NCBI RefSeq assembly: GCF_963678635.1
Contig: NC_087070.1
Coordinates: 38,080,600-38,144,599, forward strand
Source: Symsagittifera roscoffensis
Lineage: Eukaryota > Xenacoelomorpha > Acoela > Convolutidae
DNA: 64,000 nt
Reading direction: 5' to 3'
Position numbers and translations under genes: made by a program. Position 1 is the stretch's first letter. Every line of letters begins with the position of its first letter. Positions 43,394-58,300 of the stretch are shown here, piece after piece. The notes beneath the pieces were generated by a model. The model did not search any database, was not told where the DNA came from, and saw only the letters and a program-made list of their open reading frames with translations.

Positions 43394-46300
43394 GTTAATA
43401 AGGATCTCCTTTAGCTATTTATCCCCTTGTGCAAAGGGGGGGGGGGAGCGGTGGAGATTTGTTACTAGGTGTGCAAAATTCACATATCCTTACCCGTCTT
43501 AGTAGCTCAGCATAGGAGGGGGGGGGGGGGGGGAGGGGGGTTGTGGCAATTCTTTACTAGAAACCTAAGGGTGAAATAGTTAAAGTAATCCGTTAACAAT
43601 TTCGTTAATTAGAAAACTTTCGGTACCAAAATTTAACATGCGTACGCTCTTAAAATATTTTTTTTTATTTTTATTATGATCTCTTAGTTCAATAACGTTG
43701 AAAAAACGGGTGCGAATCGATTGACCAAAAACAGCCATAGTACAATTCCACACATGGAAGCTATGGAAAAATATTTTTCATACTTTTTTTATCTTAGGAA
43801 ATTGGATGACTAACATTTCTCGAGAAAATCCCTAGTTAAACAAAATGGTCATGCATTTGGGCCTAAAAAACGGGCCAAAAAGCGTTTTTAGGCACTTTTT
43901 GGAAAACTTCGACCAAAAAATCGCGTTTTTTTGGACGCGCGCCTCTCCCTCAAAATTAGTATATATTGGCGCCGAAGGCACCGTTAGAAAAATTTTAAGG
44001 TCCGTCACCAAAAATGGATATCTCAAATTAGTACAAAGAGAAAACGGCAGAGGGGTCGAATCCACGATGAAAAAAGCGTCCGCACCCCCTCCCCTAAATT
44101 CGCTCCTGAAACCAAGTGAAATATCTCCTCCCTATGTTTGTTTAGGGGGGATAGTTCATTTGGTCCCAATTCTTTTCTGGAGTTTTGTTTGTTCAGGTCT
44201 GCAACAGTCATCTGCAGGCGGAATTGGGAGCTCTGAGGGGACTGGTGGACTCTGAGGACGATGCCACCAAACTCATCATCCAACAGTCAGGTAGTTACTT
44301 CGGATCAATTAACATCCTCCCCCCAAATAGACAAAGTTAAGATCTTCCACACCAGCGTTCATTTTAATTAACATCAACTTAGCGCTGCATGTAAAATGCT
44401 CTAATCTGATTGGCTGATAATTCGAACTCAGAACCAAGTTAGCATCCTCCAATCTAAAAGGATTTGGGGGGAGGATGTTAACTTGGTCCGTTACTTCTTT
44501 CCCATAAAAAAATAACTTTTCTTTTGCTAGTTCAAATGAGAAATTTTCATTCAAATAGCAAATACAGAAATCTTCTCTGCTATTTCAAATAGTGAAATCT
44601 TTTTTCCACTTTTTGCCTTCATTTCGATACATATTTTCCAATTTCGTTTAAATCAAGCAATGTTTAAACTATTGACATTATTTTTGATTTATAGAATTGG
44701 TTATACTAGATACCCGGGTTGACCAAAATGCTTATCATACAATTCTAATGCATGGGAAATTTCTTGTCATACAATTCCATACAATTCCATACGTACAGAA
44801 AATTGCATGAAATCTCTATAATAAACTATTTGACATAAATGGAAATTGTATGACTAACATTTTTGCCATAAATGAAAATTGTATGACTAAAAATTTGTCA
44901 TTTATGAAAATTGTATGACAAACAGTTCTCGGAATTTTTTTTTCAAATGCGGCACAAATTACATTAAAGCCCATTTAATAAGCCGTGCAATCTCTGAACA
45001 GAGAAGAAAACCTGAAAAAAAATCTAAGATGGCAATACTGGAGGGAGAGGGGGTTTACCTCAAAAAAAATATAAAAAAACCTTTATTTTTTTTAAAGAAA
45101 AACTTTATATATGTGCGAACTATCTCCGGCAAACCTCCTGCAGTTCGGTAATCACATCGTGAATCCACTAGTTCTGACATCCACAAATGCATTTCCTCTG
45201 AAAAAGAACATTATAAGGACTACAACAAAGAGGCGAAGCTGCAGATTCGCAAACACGAGCGACAAAACAGCAAACATTCAGGAGCTTCAAAATGCACAAA
45301 AAAATCAAGCATCTAATCATTTGCATTTAATCATTTGGAATGTAAAAACATAAAGGCAACCACACTAACTTTGCATATAGTTAATTAGAACATATCTAAC
45401 TTTTGCTAGTATACGAATAAAACAGCCTAACTTTTTAAAAATGCCACCAGAGTAGCACTTTCATTCGCGACTTAGGTTTGAAAAAGAATGTTCGTAGTAA
45501 TTCACTCCACTTATGCTCGTTTGATTACTGTTCCTACTATAGCTATAAACAGATTACAAAGAAATTTAAGTTAAATCAAAAATTTTAGCCAATCTTTGGA
45601 GCGAGCCAGAAAGACAAAAGAAGGTTGTTTCTTAAAAAAATATATATCGTCAATCTCACTTCGAACTAAGGAACGTTTTCTCTATCAAAATTAAACTCTG
45701 CTCTTCCGAAAGCTATAAACAGATAGCAAAAAAATTATGTTAAAACAAAAAATTAAGCAATCTTAGGAGCGAGCCTGAACCCCGAAATTTTTTTTACTTA
45801 AAAAAAAAATTATATCGTCACATTTACTTTGATTTTAGAAACGTTCTATATATCAAAACTCTGCTCTGTTAATGTTACTCCGATAGCTATCAACAGTTGA
45901 AAAAATATTAAGGTAAAATTTAAAATTTGAAGCCAATCTTTGGAGCGAGCCGGAAGACCGAAAAAAGGTTGTTTTTTTTTACTTAAAAATATTGTGACTA
46001 GAAACGTTTACTTATAAACATTAAACTCTGTTGTTATTCTTCCGATAACTATAAGCAGATTGCAAAAAACAAAGAGGTAAAATAAAAAACTCAGCCAACA
46101 TTTAGAGCGAGCCCGAATCCTCAAAAAATTTTAATTTTTTTAAGTAAAAAAATCATATCGTCACATTCATATTGCAGTTAGGAGCGTATTGTATATCAAA
46201 TTTAAGCTCTGTTATGTTTTTGTCGATGGCAAAAAAAAACAGATTGGAAAATTAATAAGTTTTAAAAACTGGAAAAAAAAAGTTTTTTGGTTTCACTTTG

Positions 46301-49300
46301 TTAGTTTTTGCCACGACACCCAACAAACAAATATTGCTCAAATAAAAAATCGATGGTTTAGACGGCATTATTATTGCTAATCAATGTGATTTTTGTGAAA
46401 TTTGAAAAGCATTTTGACAGATTTAAAAATTGGTAGAAATTGAAAAAAGATTGAAAAAATTGAAATGATACCCTCTCTCGGTTTCTCTCACTGCATATCA
46501 ACCATATATATATTTTAAAAACATTGCAAAAACACAGATATCACGTTTGGGTATGGAATTAGAAAATGTAAAATTTGTGAGCTCAAAAGAAAAAACAATT
46601 CCAAAATTTTTATATATTTTTTTCGTTTTTCATTTTTTTTCTATGGAAAACGATTAAATTACATATTTATAGGGCTTTATCACCTATCTGCAATGCCTAA
46701 TAGCGCTAAAGGGTGACAAATTCTAGAAAATGTTGCTTGCATCAAAGCATTTTTGAGAGAAAAAAATAAACGAAGTTTGTTTTTTTTGTTCTTGATTGCT
46801 TCTCCTTTACTTGGATTTGAACGGAATTGTTTTCGCATTTTGATCTCATCATTTGAAAAAAGTACTACCAATTCATTTGAAGTTTCCAAAAAGTGATTCG
46901 CAAAAAATTTCGAAAAAATTATCCCTTATGGCGAAAATGCTTGTCATACAAATTTCATAAATGGAAATTGTATGGTAAGCATTAAAAAAATTTTGAAGTC
47001 AGTTTTTTTTTCGTTACCATCCTGTTCAACTGTTCTCAAGAAGCCACTGAAAATGTTTAGTTTTTATTTTCTATTGTTTTTTGAAAATGTATGAAAATTG
47101 TATGACAAGCATTTTTTCCATACACTTGATGTATGGAATTGTATGATAATAATTGTTGTTGTATGTAATTGTATGATATGCATTTTCGGTATATGGAGGT
47201 CAACCCGGATAATGTAAATACTCCTATCTACTTACTTTCTGAAATAAAACATAATTTAGATCCTTTTGTTTGCTTTACTCACATGATTTTATTAAGAGAA
47301 CGTTAAAGCCGAATATTATGAAAAAATCATTCTTATTAACGAATTCGACCTAACATTTAATCTAAGACTGCTCATTTTGACGTCGGAAATTAATTTTTAA
47401 TTCAAGCTGAAAATTTTCCAGGCATTTTTTCTTTTACCTCTTCTCCGCACTTTAAAAATTATAAATACTTATAATTATATCCACTAGCATAAAGCTCGAC
47501 TAGCATAAAAGTTTCAAAATTGGAAATTGTATCGATTAGCATTAAAATCGAAATACTAAGTTCAATTCGTCAAAACTAAAATCATTACTCACAATATATG
47601 GCCCCCTATAAAGTAATAATTAAACATATGCGAAGTTTTGGATCGTCTTAAAAATCCCCCTATGGTACTTACTAAAGAATCTCCACCTCATTCTGATTGG
47701 TCGGAAATTCGACCAACTGGATCTCTTCAAGTATTTTCCTCCGTAGGATGACTAGTAACGAATTACCACCCCTGTAAATATAATTCAATTGTTAAGCATA
47801 TATAAAATTTGTACCCACTAACAAATCTCCCCTTTTGAAAAGTAACGGGGGATAGTTAAAAAGATCTGGCCAACTTAATTTACTTAACAATCTCCTCCCC
47901 CTTCTTGAAAGGGAGGAGGTTGTTAGATCCGATAAATTTTGTTCCTTGTAACGATCCCATCCTCCCCCCTGATGCAATAGGAGGGGATTAACTAAATCTT
48001 ATCAATTTTTTCAGACTTTCACAATTTGCGCGACGATGAGTCTTCGGCTCAAGTCATTACAGATCGTGTTGTCACTGATCACGACAATAGGAAATTAATT
48101 TGATTTTTGATTGCTTAGTTTATCAAATGCTCAAACTTCAATTTCTCAGAAATGCATCTTTCAATTTAAAGGCATTGTTATTGTTTTGTATTTCTGAGAA
48201 ATACTGCTATAAAATTTTGCTAGTCAATACAATTTCATGTTTTCAAACTTTTATGCTAGTCGAGCGGTCACCGATTTACATATCTCAAAATAAGAAAAAA
48301 ATCCCAGCTTGGAAGAACATCAAAAAGGCCAGTTAGCTGCCTATCGAGTGGTTTCGTCATGAGCAAACAACAAAAAATACAGTTGAAATTAAATTTCCAA
48401 GTGCCAGTAAACTTTCGTTAAAAACTTGTTATCACGAATGCATAGATCTTGTGAGCGATGCAGAATTGAATTTAATTGACTGTTTTGTTTTTAGTTTTGT
48501 CTTTAGTCGTGTTTTTGTCTCCCTGGCGTAACAGAACTTAAATTTGTCTTTTAGTTTTCGGAGACTGCCTGTTTTTCGCAAAAGGAAGCAATTTCGAAGT
48601 TTCGGCTTTTATTTTTTTTAAACTTTCAATATTTCGGTTTTAGCAGCCGTTCCAAGTAACAGTACAGCATATTGACATAATGCTTGCGTGTAAATTTTGT
48701 AAATTCTTAGAACAAATGTGAACAAACTTTTTACTTAACCCGCAGGTGGGAAAAAGGAAAAGAGGCAATTACTATTTTTTGTCCGATTAAGGCGCTGAAA
48801 TTCTCCAGTATGTCCCACAATTTTCATTACGAGGCCAAACTGTGCACTGGATAGGCGCACAATATTGTGTCTGTATGTTCCTGGACTCCAGAGATAAGTC
48901 TTTAAACATGCTCAAATTCTGTCGGAACGATCAAAGTAAATGAAAAAACAAGAGAAGAAGAAAGGGAGCGTCCTTTTTGCGGAATCCGCTTACAAATCAC
49001 AAAATGCACAGTTTGGCTTCGTAATGTTTTTTAAAAAATTAAGTTTGCTTTATATTTTCACTCGTGTGTAGAGTTGGTGTTTGGCAAGTACCACCGGTGC
49101 ATCCAGGACTTGGAGCTGATGGTGAGCAGCAGCAACGACCTCACCCGCAGTCTCTCTCAGAAGTGTCTCAAGACTCAGAGACCCAAACTGGAACTGCTCA
49201 AGCAGGAACTGTCCTCACTTCAGAATGTGGTACAGGTGGGAGAAAAACTAAGCGACTCTTTCAAATTTCCTCGTTTCCTTAAAGATGAAAACCTCTCAAC

Positions 49301-52300
49301 ATCGCTTAAAAAACAGAAATGTAAAGAATTAAAGTGGAAATTTTGGACCATTATTATTATCACGTGCAGAATAATGTTATAATGCATAGGCCAAAAGTAA
49401 CCTGAAGCTTGCAGACATGGGAACAATATGGGAACAATGTAACCTCAGCTAGCCTGAAAAATGTTCTTTTATCTGGCTTATTTTAGGTTTCTTCTCCGCA
49501 AAACATTGTATTAAAATATCAAATGCTCAAATATGAATTAAAAAATCGATCAATTTTTTTTTGGAATTTTTTGGTTGGTTAAAAAAGTGAAATTTGATTT
49601 TTTGTAAGGGTAAGTATACGAAAATGACTTAGTTAAACAAATTTAGATTCATTTAAGTTCTTTTTTGCACAAAAATTTTTTCCACTCGGTTCGAATAGTT
49701 CCGCGTTATCAATTAAATACATATCATATATATTTTTTTCAAATTTGTTGATTTTTTTTTGTTTAAGTAAATCTTTGCAAAAGCACAACTTTTAATTGAA
49801 GTTAGATTTTTTAAACATAAATGCTCGTAGTTCATCCTTAGAACTAATGTTTAACACAGAGGCGAAGTTGAGTTTCGCAAAAATTGCGATGCGAAAAAAC
49901 ACATTGCGCTACAAATTAGTGAATGAAAAGCAAACAGAAGTCAAAAAAAAATCTGGAAAGTTTTGTTGGAAAAAAATTACTTGAAAAATAACTTGACAAA
50001 AGTTGAAAATTTACAGCTACAAAAATTTCATATTTGTATCAGATGATTTTCACAAACAGCCCTTTAAAAAGGAAATCATTTACCGAGTGGCAACAAAGGC
50101 AACAAATTTTGTGTCGAATTCTTTTGAGCCGAACACAAAACTGTTGTCATAAAAAGTTTCAATAAACTTGAAAGCTTGTACGACCCATCCAAACTGGAAC
50201 AATTAATCCGAAATTAATATATGTTGCCCTCAAAATTACGCAAAATAAACAGACTAATTCGATATAGCAAAAACTGAAACAGTTTGAATATTTAAACACA
50301 AAACAAAAAAAAACGAAAAAATTATTCAATAATCTAGTTTCAGTTCTGCTAAAAACTATTTAAATTGGAACAAAACCCATGCTTTGAAATTATATAAATA
50401 AAGTCTCTACCAGATAAAAATTGGCGTTTAAAAAATGGAAAATGAAGCGATAGAAACTAGGACGAAAAATTTTTTGAAAAGATAATTACAACTTGAAACA
50501 GGCTTCAATTATTTACTAGCTAGTACTTTTATTTGAATTTTCAAGAATCTCAAAATCTCAAGAAGTGAAGACTATCTAGAATTTGTCCACAGGATCTTCA
50601 CTCCTCACGTGAAGATCCTGAGGACAAAGTTGTTTACGGGAAACAAGTATAGTACCCGATTGCAATACCTTTGCATATCGAAAGGGTAAAAATTGTCAGT
50701 CGCATAAATAAAAATTTTGAATTAAATTTTCAGTAGATACTTGACGGAATAACATCATCTACTGAACGTAAGATAAGTGATATCATTTTCGTATTTAGGC
50801 CCAAACAAAAATGTTTTCACAACTTTTTCAGCATTTGATAGTTGACCAAGCCTTGATTGAACAGTGTTTTCAAAAGCCAGAAGCCCAAAACCAATTAATT
50901 GTTTTGCACGCGCTTTATTAAATCTTCGAAACACATGTTCGGAAACATTCATTCCTCTTAATATGATGCTATTAATTTTACTGACTTTGTTTTATGAAGC
51001 CTGATGTGATTATCAAATTAAAATTATTAACCATTATGCACATTCAAAATCTTGGAAGTTTTCTCAGATCCCAATTTTACTTGCAAAAACAGCAAAAAGT
51101 TACCGCTTTTACGCCCAAGTTTTTTTTGCACTTCGGCGAGCAATTAGTTAGCTTTTTTTTCTTACATAAATCATCCACAAGCGCCAAATGATTAATAAAT
51201 TTTTCTGCGGTTGATTTTAGAGCAGTTTTGATTATTGTTGAACCAAGGCTTTACTATAAATTGTGGAAAACGAAAAGTAAAAAATGTGCCTGGAAAAGAA
51301 TTTACACCAGAATGTGCCGTGGGCCAACAGTGTTGTGTTTTTTTTTATCGGAGGACTCAACACCTCCCAAAACTACAAAATAGCTTCATTATTTCAATAC
51401 TGGTAAATTTTTACAGAAACAAATTGTGTCAGTTTTCATAGTAAGAAAAGTTAGTCACTTGTAACAAAGACTTTTCCGTACCAATAACAAGCAAACCACC
51501 ATGTTTTTCGTGCAACACATGATTTTAAATTGAGCTGATATTTCAAAGGTGATTATGTTTTCTAGTAAACTGAATCATCCGAGCTTACGTTTTTTTTCAT
51601 TAACTGCTGATAGCTGACAGTATACTTAAGGTTTCTTGTTCCGGTTTTCGAAGAAAGCTACAGAAAATTTGTTTTCGTTTTTTTTTCTCCAGGCAAATTT
51701 CGATTTTATGACTAGCCATTTTTTGGCAGTTTGGTCTCTATCATCTGAAAACTATTGTTGGTTAGCTCAATTTTAAATTTTTGTTTTACTTTTAACTTTT
51801 TTCATAAAGTTTCGTGGGTTTAAAGGTGGTGCCAATCGACGAGTAAACGGAAATTTGATCCCTCTTGGAAAGCTATTTGTCATATTTGCTCCTTTTTTTA
51901 AAAGCAAAAATTACATTTTTTACTCTGTATGGCGCGTGGAGGATTGATTTGAAAAAAAATCATACTTAAAAAAATATTTTTTTTTGTAATGAAAACTTCA
52001 TTCATTTTTAAGCGAACAATGCTTCAAAGATCTTGAAAAGCAGTCGGCACTTTCAGGAAACTAACCATGATACGAGCAACCTTGTTTCATTTTATCATCA
52101 GCTGTATGTGTTTGAATCAAATTCGCAAAATCACAATTATTGGGAAATGTTCTTCTGTTCAATTTTTAAAAATAGAAGAAACAATTGCCAAAGCGACTTT
52201 TTGCGGCAATTTTAAACATAGAATTGACCAACTTAATATGGTTTTCAATGTATTCGTTTCCAATACTCTAATTTTTCTTAAATTTTATGTTCCTTGTCGC

Positions 52301-55300
52301 AAATAATATAAATGTCTCACTCAGTCATGTTTTATTGGTTGAACGTGAGAAATTGCTACAAAAACTTAAGAAAATTTTTTTTTAAATGTGTTTAAAAAAT
52401 TCATCGAAATCTTATTCTTTGTTTTTATCAAAAAATCGATATTTTTTAACTTGATACATAGCAAAACTCATTAAACTTTTTGACACTAGAACCTAAAAGT
52501 AAAGATATAATAATTCATAAAAGCTCACGGGAAAAATTCTATCAATTCTACATGCAATACAAAAACACTGATTGGTCAAATTTCATTTTTAAAGCAATTT
52601 CTTCCAATATGATTTTTTCAAACTTCTCGTCTCAAATTTGAGTCATTTACGGGATTCAATTCGTTTTATTTGTTTTCAGATCAATAATTTGATGCTTTTT
52701 AAATAATGGTATTAATTTTTATGATTGGCTTGTTTTATCAAGTTGTTTTAATTGATAAGATGAATGATAAACAAATTGCACATCTGTCATCTTTTTTAAT
52801 AAAAATTTTTTTGATCAATTCATAATTTTTGCCCACGCAACCTCTAAATGTTGCGCCAGAATTAGCCATTGAAAGAAACTGGGATCATTTTAAATTTTTT
52901 GCCTAAGAAATTTAAAAACCAATTCATTGCTGAGGTATCGATTTAAGTTTCAGTCAGTCAAGTTCAAAAATTCAAAAATTTTTATAGCTGTATTTTTAAT
53001 ACCAATTTTGAAGTTTTGGGTCGAATTAATGATAATACCATTTTTCAAGGAGCTATGACGTATGTGTTTTGAGTTCAACTCTAGTCCTGTTTTAAAACAC
53101 TAACTACATGAGAAACTTGACACTCTTTTGAAATTGGGACAAAATTTTCCGCATAATTACCAAAAAATAGAAGTAAAGGCAATAAAATGAAAAAAAATTC
53201 CACCAACTGGTTAATGAAAAACAGAGCAAGAAGCAAAGCTGTAGAGCAAAGTATTATTTCATGTTTGAAATAGCCTAGCAGAATAAAACCGCTCGGGCTC
53301 GCTTTGTGAGATAATTTTAGTCATTTTTTATTGCAAATTGTTCATTGTTCCGACCTTCGAAAAAATTTCTTTTACTTGTTCAATTTTCAACTTTTTCACT
53401 AAGCATTTTTGACAAAATTTCAATTCACCAGAAAGATAATGTTTGTAAAATTATGGGTGTTTGAAAATAACTAGTTCGTCCAATTTGAGATAATTAGCAC
53501 ACCAAACACGCGTAAGCGGTGAATTAATGCGTTGCAAACTAAAATGGGCAAATAATTTGGTTTTATCAATAAGATACAACCTCCAAAACATCCTTTTTTA
53601 GTTAACATAAGCTTGAGAGGGTATAAATTCAACAAATAAAAGAAAAGAAACTATTAATTTTCCTATTTTCTTCCGTTGCACAAACAAAAACGTTTTATTT
53701 GTTTATAAAGAAGAATCGCAACATTCAGGAAGTTGAATTGATATAAATACGAGCAGTGTTGTTGTTTAAAGAAATGAATAAAAAACATTTGAAATAATTA
53801 ATGTGATATTTCCATTTGGAGTTTCAAAGAGAGTGACCGAATATTTATGCTTAGGGCGGTTGTTTCTCATCTGACGAATTTCGACTCTACATCTTGACAA
53901 AAAATGGGTTTCATTAAAAACCATTTGAAGTATTGAGCACAAAAGTAGAAAAATATTTTATGCTAGCAGCAATATTTGCAAAAACACGCGTGTTTAAAAA
54001 TGGTCAGCTTGGTCCATTTGGGATCATAATGAAAGATTTAATTCCTGAGTAACAAGTAAGCGGCAAATTAAATCCTTCCCATGTGAATCGAGGCACAAAA
54101 AAGAATTTCTAAATCCCTTATTAGACACTGAACTTTCTAGTTTGTGTTAATTCCACAACCTGTGGCTATAAAATTGAGAGAAAAGCTGAAATTGTAATGA
54201 TTTCTTGCTGCAAATTTTTAAGAAAAAGACAAAATTTAATCTTTGGGGTTTGCTTTGCTCATACCTATTTCATAACTTTTTACGAATTTATTTTTACCGT
54301 CTAAAAAGTTTTGTCTTGAATTCGACTGAAACCAAAAAAACTAATTAAGATCTATTTTGTAGTTTTTGGAAGTTTAAAATTTGCTAATTTTGCCAGTTTG
54401 ATTTGAACAGTGAACAATAGATTGCGTTTGTTTGAACTGAAGTACCTACAAAAAATTACACCCTCGTACCAAATGAATTATTATTTTTGGTCAAAATGGC
54501 AGTTTTTCTAAGCTGGGAATTCATTTCTGTTTAATAAATGTAACAGCTTAACAACTAGCAGTTTAGAGTTTTCCAGTATCAAAAGATTTAATTTTTCTGC
54601 ACTCTGATGGAAAAAAAAATCTATTTTTTCAAATGAATCAATTTATCAATTTTCACCCTGAGTCTTTTAATTAGCAAGTAGAAAACAAAACAATGATCGC
54701 CCTTGCTTGGTTAACACTATTGCATTCACTGATATAATAAGCCCATTTCTAACAAAACCAAACTAGTGTACCTATTCGAGCAAAATTGAGAATGGCCAAT
54801 TGTTTTGTCCTAGAGCTATTTGATGAATTTTTTTGATCCGCGCAGAGCTCAACAGTAGATTTGAAAAAATTTCAAAAATTTGGCGGAAATTTTTGTTTTT
54901 ATAGTCGATTTGGCTGATTTGTTTACTTATTTTAAAAATGAGCCCAATATTTTCAGTTTGTGCCTGAATTTGATTGGCTAAATTTTAACTCAAAATATTC
55001 AACTTTTGATTTTGGGCGAAAAAAATTAAGACGACACAAAAAAAATTTACGTTATGAGATGCACCCCCGGTTAACCTCCATAGACCGAAAATGCTGCTCA
55101 TACAATTCTATAAATTAAGTCTATTAAAAAACACTAATCATGCAAACTTTATATATTTTGCTAAAATGGTGTCATCTTTTTTCTTGCTTTGAAATAAAAG
55201 TCAGTGTATTGTCCAAAAAAAAGAAAACCTTTTTGTCAAAAAAATGCTAATGATACAATTTCTGCGCTTCTGTGTTTCAACCGCAAAACAAACTTTGTAC

Positions 55301-58300
55301 TCGAACAAACATTTTCCAAAAAATTCCTATTTGTTTTGTATAGCATGTTTATTTATGCCTGGATCAATGTCTGATTAGTTAAAAAAATAAATTCTCAAAT
55401 TGATCTTCTTGAAAAGTTTTGCCAAAATTTAAAAGTTTGACTCTTTCAGTATGTGATTTCAGTAAGACAACTAATAAACCACTCAGGTAGTTTCCAATGC
55501 CTTGCAAAGGCAAGGCGGCCAAAAGTTTGGTGACCCAGTTTTGAGTAAACCATGGTTGTGTCATTTGTGTTCGGTTACGACGACATCCCAAAATTATTAA
55601 GAAATTAATCTTTTAATAAATTAAATTTTTTGGTTTACGGAAAAATTCTAGTCATACATTTTCTATATATGAGAAATTACTAATCATGGAACTTTCATGC
55701 ATTTTTCTGTACTTATGGAATTGCATGAAAAGTGTGCGATTAACCTTTTTCTATTTGTGAAAGTTGTATGACTATAATTTTTGGTGAACTCCAGCCAGCG
55801 GATTTGGGGGGGGGGGGGCAAATCCGCTGGCTGGAGTTCACCAAAAATTATAGTCATACAACTTTCACAAATAGAAAAAGGTTAGTCAAAAAAGGTCCCC
55901 CCTTTGTATTAATTTGAGATATCCATTTTTGGCTGACGGACACTAAAATTTTACTAAAGGCGCCTTTGGTGCCAATATATACTTATTTTGAGGGGGAAGC
56001 GCGCGCCGAAAAAACGCAATTTTTTGGTCAAAGTTTTCCAGAAAAAGCCTAAAAATGTCATTTTTGGCCTGTTTTTTCTAAATTTTGCCTGCCTCGCAGA
56101 GAATCTGACCAAAACAGGGTCTTTTTTTTTTGCTTTGGCAGAGCTAAAAAAAATTCAGTTTAGTCAACCTAAAAAAAATATCAACAACATTTTCGAAAAT
56201 TAATTGAATATCCGCCCCTCCCTCGAGAAAATCCTAGATGGATCGCTGATGAGATGTATGAATAATAATACGCCAGCCAAATGCATATACAAATGTATGA
56301 AATAGATTTCAAAAAATTACTCAACGGGAAAAAGACTTTATGTTGTAGGAAATAACGCAATGCGTGGATACGGATGAAAGAGAGCGAGTGCTGTGTCACG
56401 AAAGAATAGATCATCTCGAGATGCAGCTACACACCAGTCAGGTAAAACACAATTATAGACTTTTTTGTCCCGACAATCTTGAGAGGTCGCAGGAAAAACG
56501 ATGAGAGGGAACAATAAATTTAAGAGTGTTTTCTTCGCAAATTTAATTACAACACGAAGAGCTGGATCAACATCGAAAAATTCAGATCATATTTAAGTCC
56601 CCTCTATAATTATTCAGATTGGAATATATCATTTGAAAAAATGTGTAAAAAAAAACTTCGTTTGAACAATTCCAACTTTCAGACTAATTCTTAGTGGAGA
56701 TGGGTAAAATAATCTATCAATTCGCTCACTCCCGGTCTGATATTACAACTGCTTCATTATACTTCTAAATTTTTCTATAATTAGTCGTTTGTTTTCGGGA
56801 AGCATAAAGATAAAATTTAAAATTTTTTGAAAAATGTTCAATTACATATTAGCGAAACAGATTCAAGGATACTAATACTACGTACATCATTTTGGCTATC
56901 AATCTCATTGTTTTAAGTTTTAAAAATTTAGTTGTAAATGAGCACAACAAAAGAATTGATTTTTTTTTATTCAGTTTTTTCTTTTAAAAAACATAACGAA
57001 AATGAATGAATAGTCATGCATCTGCCGCTAAATGGCCATGCCAATATGATCATCTTATTTTCTCAGATCGGCTATATGTATTGTTCGTCCGGAAGTGCAA
57101 ATTTAGTAACAAAAAACGATAACACATAAGCAATGCTAGCAAAGCTTATGCTATTTGATACACCGTTTTTTAGTGCCTCACTGTCTTTATTGTACCAACT
57201 TTCGAAGAAACGGGAATATTCATGCTTGGGGTGTTTTTTTAAATCAATTTTTGGGTGATCGAAATAATAGTTTGAACAAACCAATTTTTTTTGTAAAATT
57301 CTGGGGAGTTGAAAATTGCAATTTGGCCATGTTCTGGACTAAATTATGTGCGCTTTGAAAAATTTATTCGTAATGGTGAGAGCGTAACGCGAATTATTTA
57401 TGAGTGGCAAATTAACCCGCAGAACGAAATCGGTCCAAAAAAAATTGAGGCTAGCTAATCGGTCGTATTAATTTCGTACGACTGAAATTTGCGCACTTGA
57501 TTTTTGATGATGTTCAAAATTTATAATCTTTCAATATTTTCTTTTCCCAAAAACTATTCGAAGTCGATTAAGGTGCAGTCGGAACATTCTCGTTTTTGCC
57601 CTCATGTTCGAGCAGTCTTGTTTTGCATTGAAAACCGGGCGAGAAAATATAATGCTGGATTTGATTAATCGACTACTGTTCACACAATTTCGATCTTTAT
57701 ATTTTGCACAACTATACAGGTTTATCAATTGTCTTCTTTTGAACAGCTTTACGGGTTTATCAATTGTTGCAGAAGCATTTCTGGCGGTTTTATAAACAAA
57801 AAACCTTAAGAAAACGGAAAAAATCTAAGTCATAAACAGATGAAACATATACTTTCATTGTGACAAAACTTATCTTGAGCCCAAATTGATTTACAATCTT
57901 GCTATTTTAATGAGTATACTGAATGTTTTAGCAAGTAAAAAAGCAAACTAATTTTTTGGGGTCGGATCTATGATTTTTTAAAGGGTATTTTCTCAAAATT
58001 TCCCGATCGTATTTGAAATTAGCAACTTTTTTGGAAACTTTTTGGCACTTTTTGTTAAATGTTGACCACAAAATGCGTTTTTTTTTGGCGCGCGCTCCAC
58101 CTTCAAAATTAGTATATTTTAGAAAGTTGTAGGGTCAGTCAGCCAAGAATGGATATCTCAAATTAATACAAAGGGGGACCCTTTGGGCCGGCAGGGGGTC
58201 GAATCCCCGAAAAAATTCTAAAAAAAGCGTTCAAAGCAAAAAAAGCTATTTGAAAAAACGTCCATCCAGTTTCAGTATTCCAAACTAAAGTGAAATGAAT

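Larger units (their letters stand above)
44291..49071 (+). other. Intron 2 region with satellites and foldbacks
   Basis: Holds foldback repeats (44305-44495, 47625-47965), CCGGGTTGACC-ended repeats (44713-44925, 46925-47209), a ~170-bp tandem array (45541-46250), the optional exon at 48015 and a 202-bp MITE at 48825. Confidence 0.5.
49236..56348 (+). other. Intron 3 of the coiled-coil gene
   Basis: AT-rich; includes a 20-bp hairpin (50582-50628), a possible Tc1/mariner relic (51235-51345), R1 copies (51640-52090, 53340-53760, 53820-54120), a CCGGGTTGACC-type repeat near 55066-55260, a perfect 65-bp palindrome (55741-55884) and a MITE (55885-56239). Confidence 0.45.

Noticed and set aside
48100-48336. 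78-codon frame overlapping the end of the 48015 exon
   Set aside because: Different frame from the spliced exon, AT-rich composition, and part of it is an inverted repeat of sequence near 47480.
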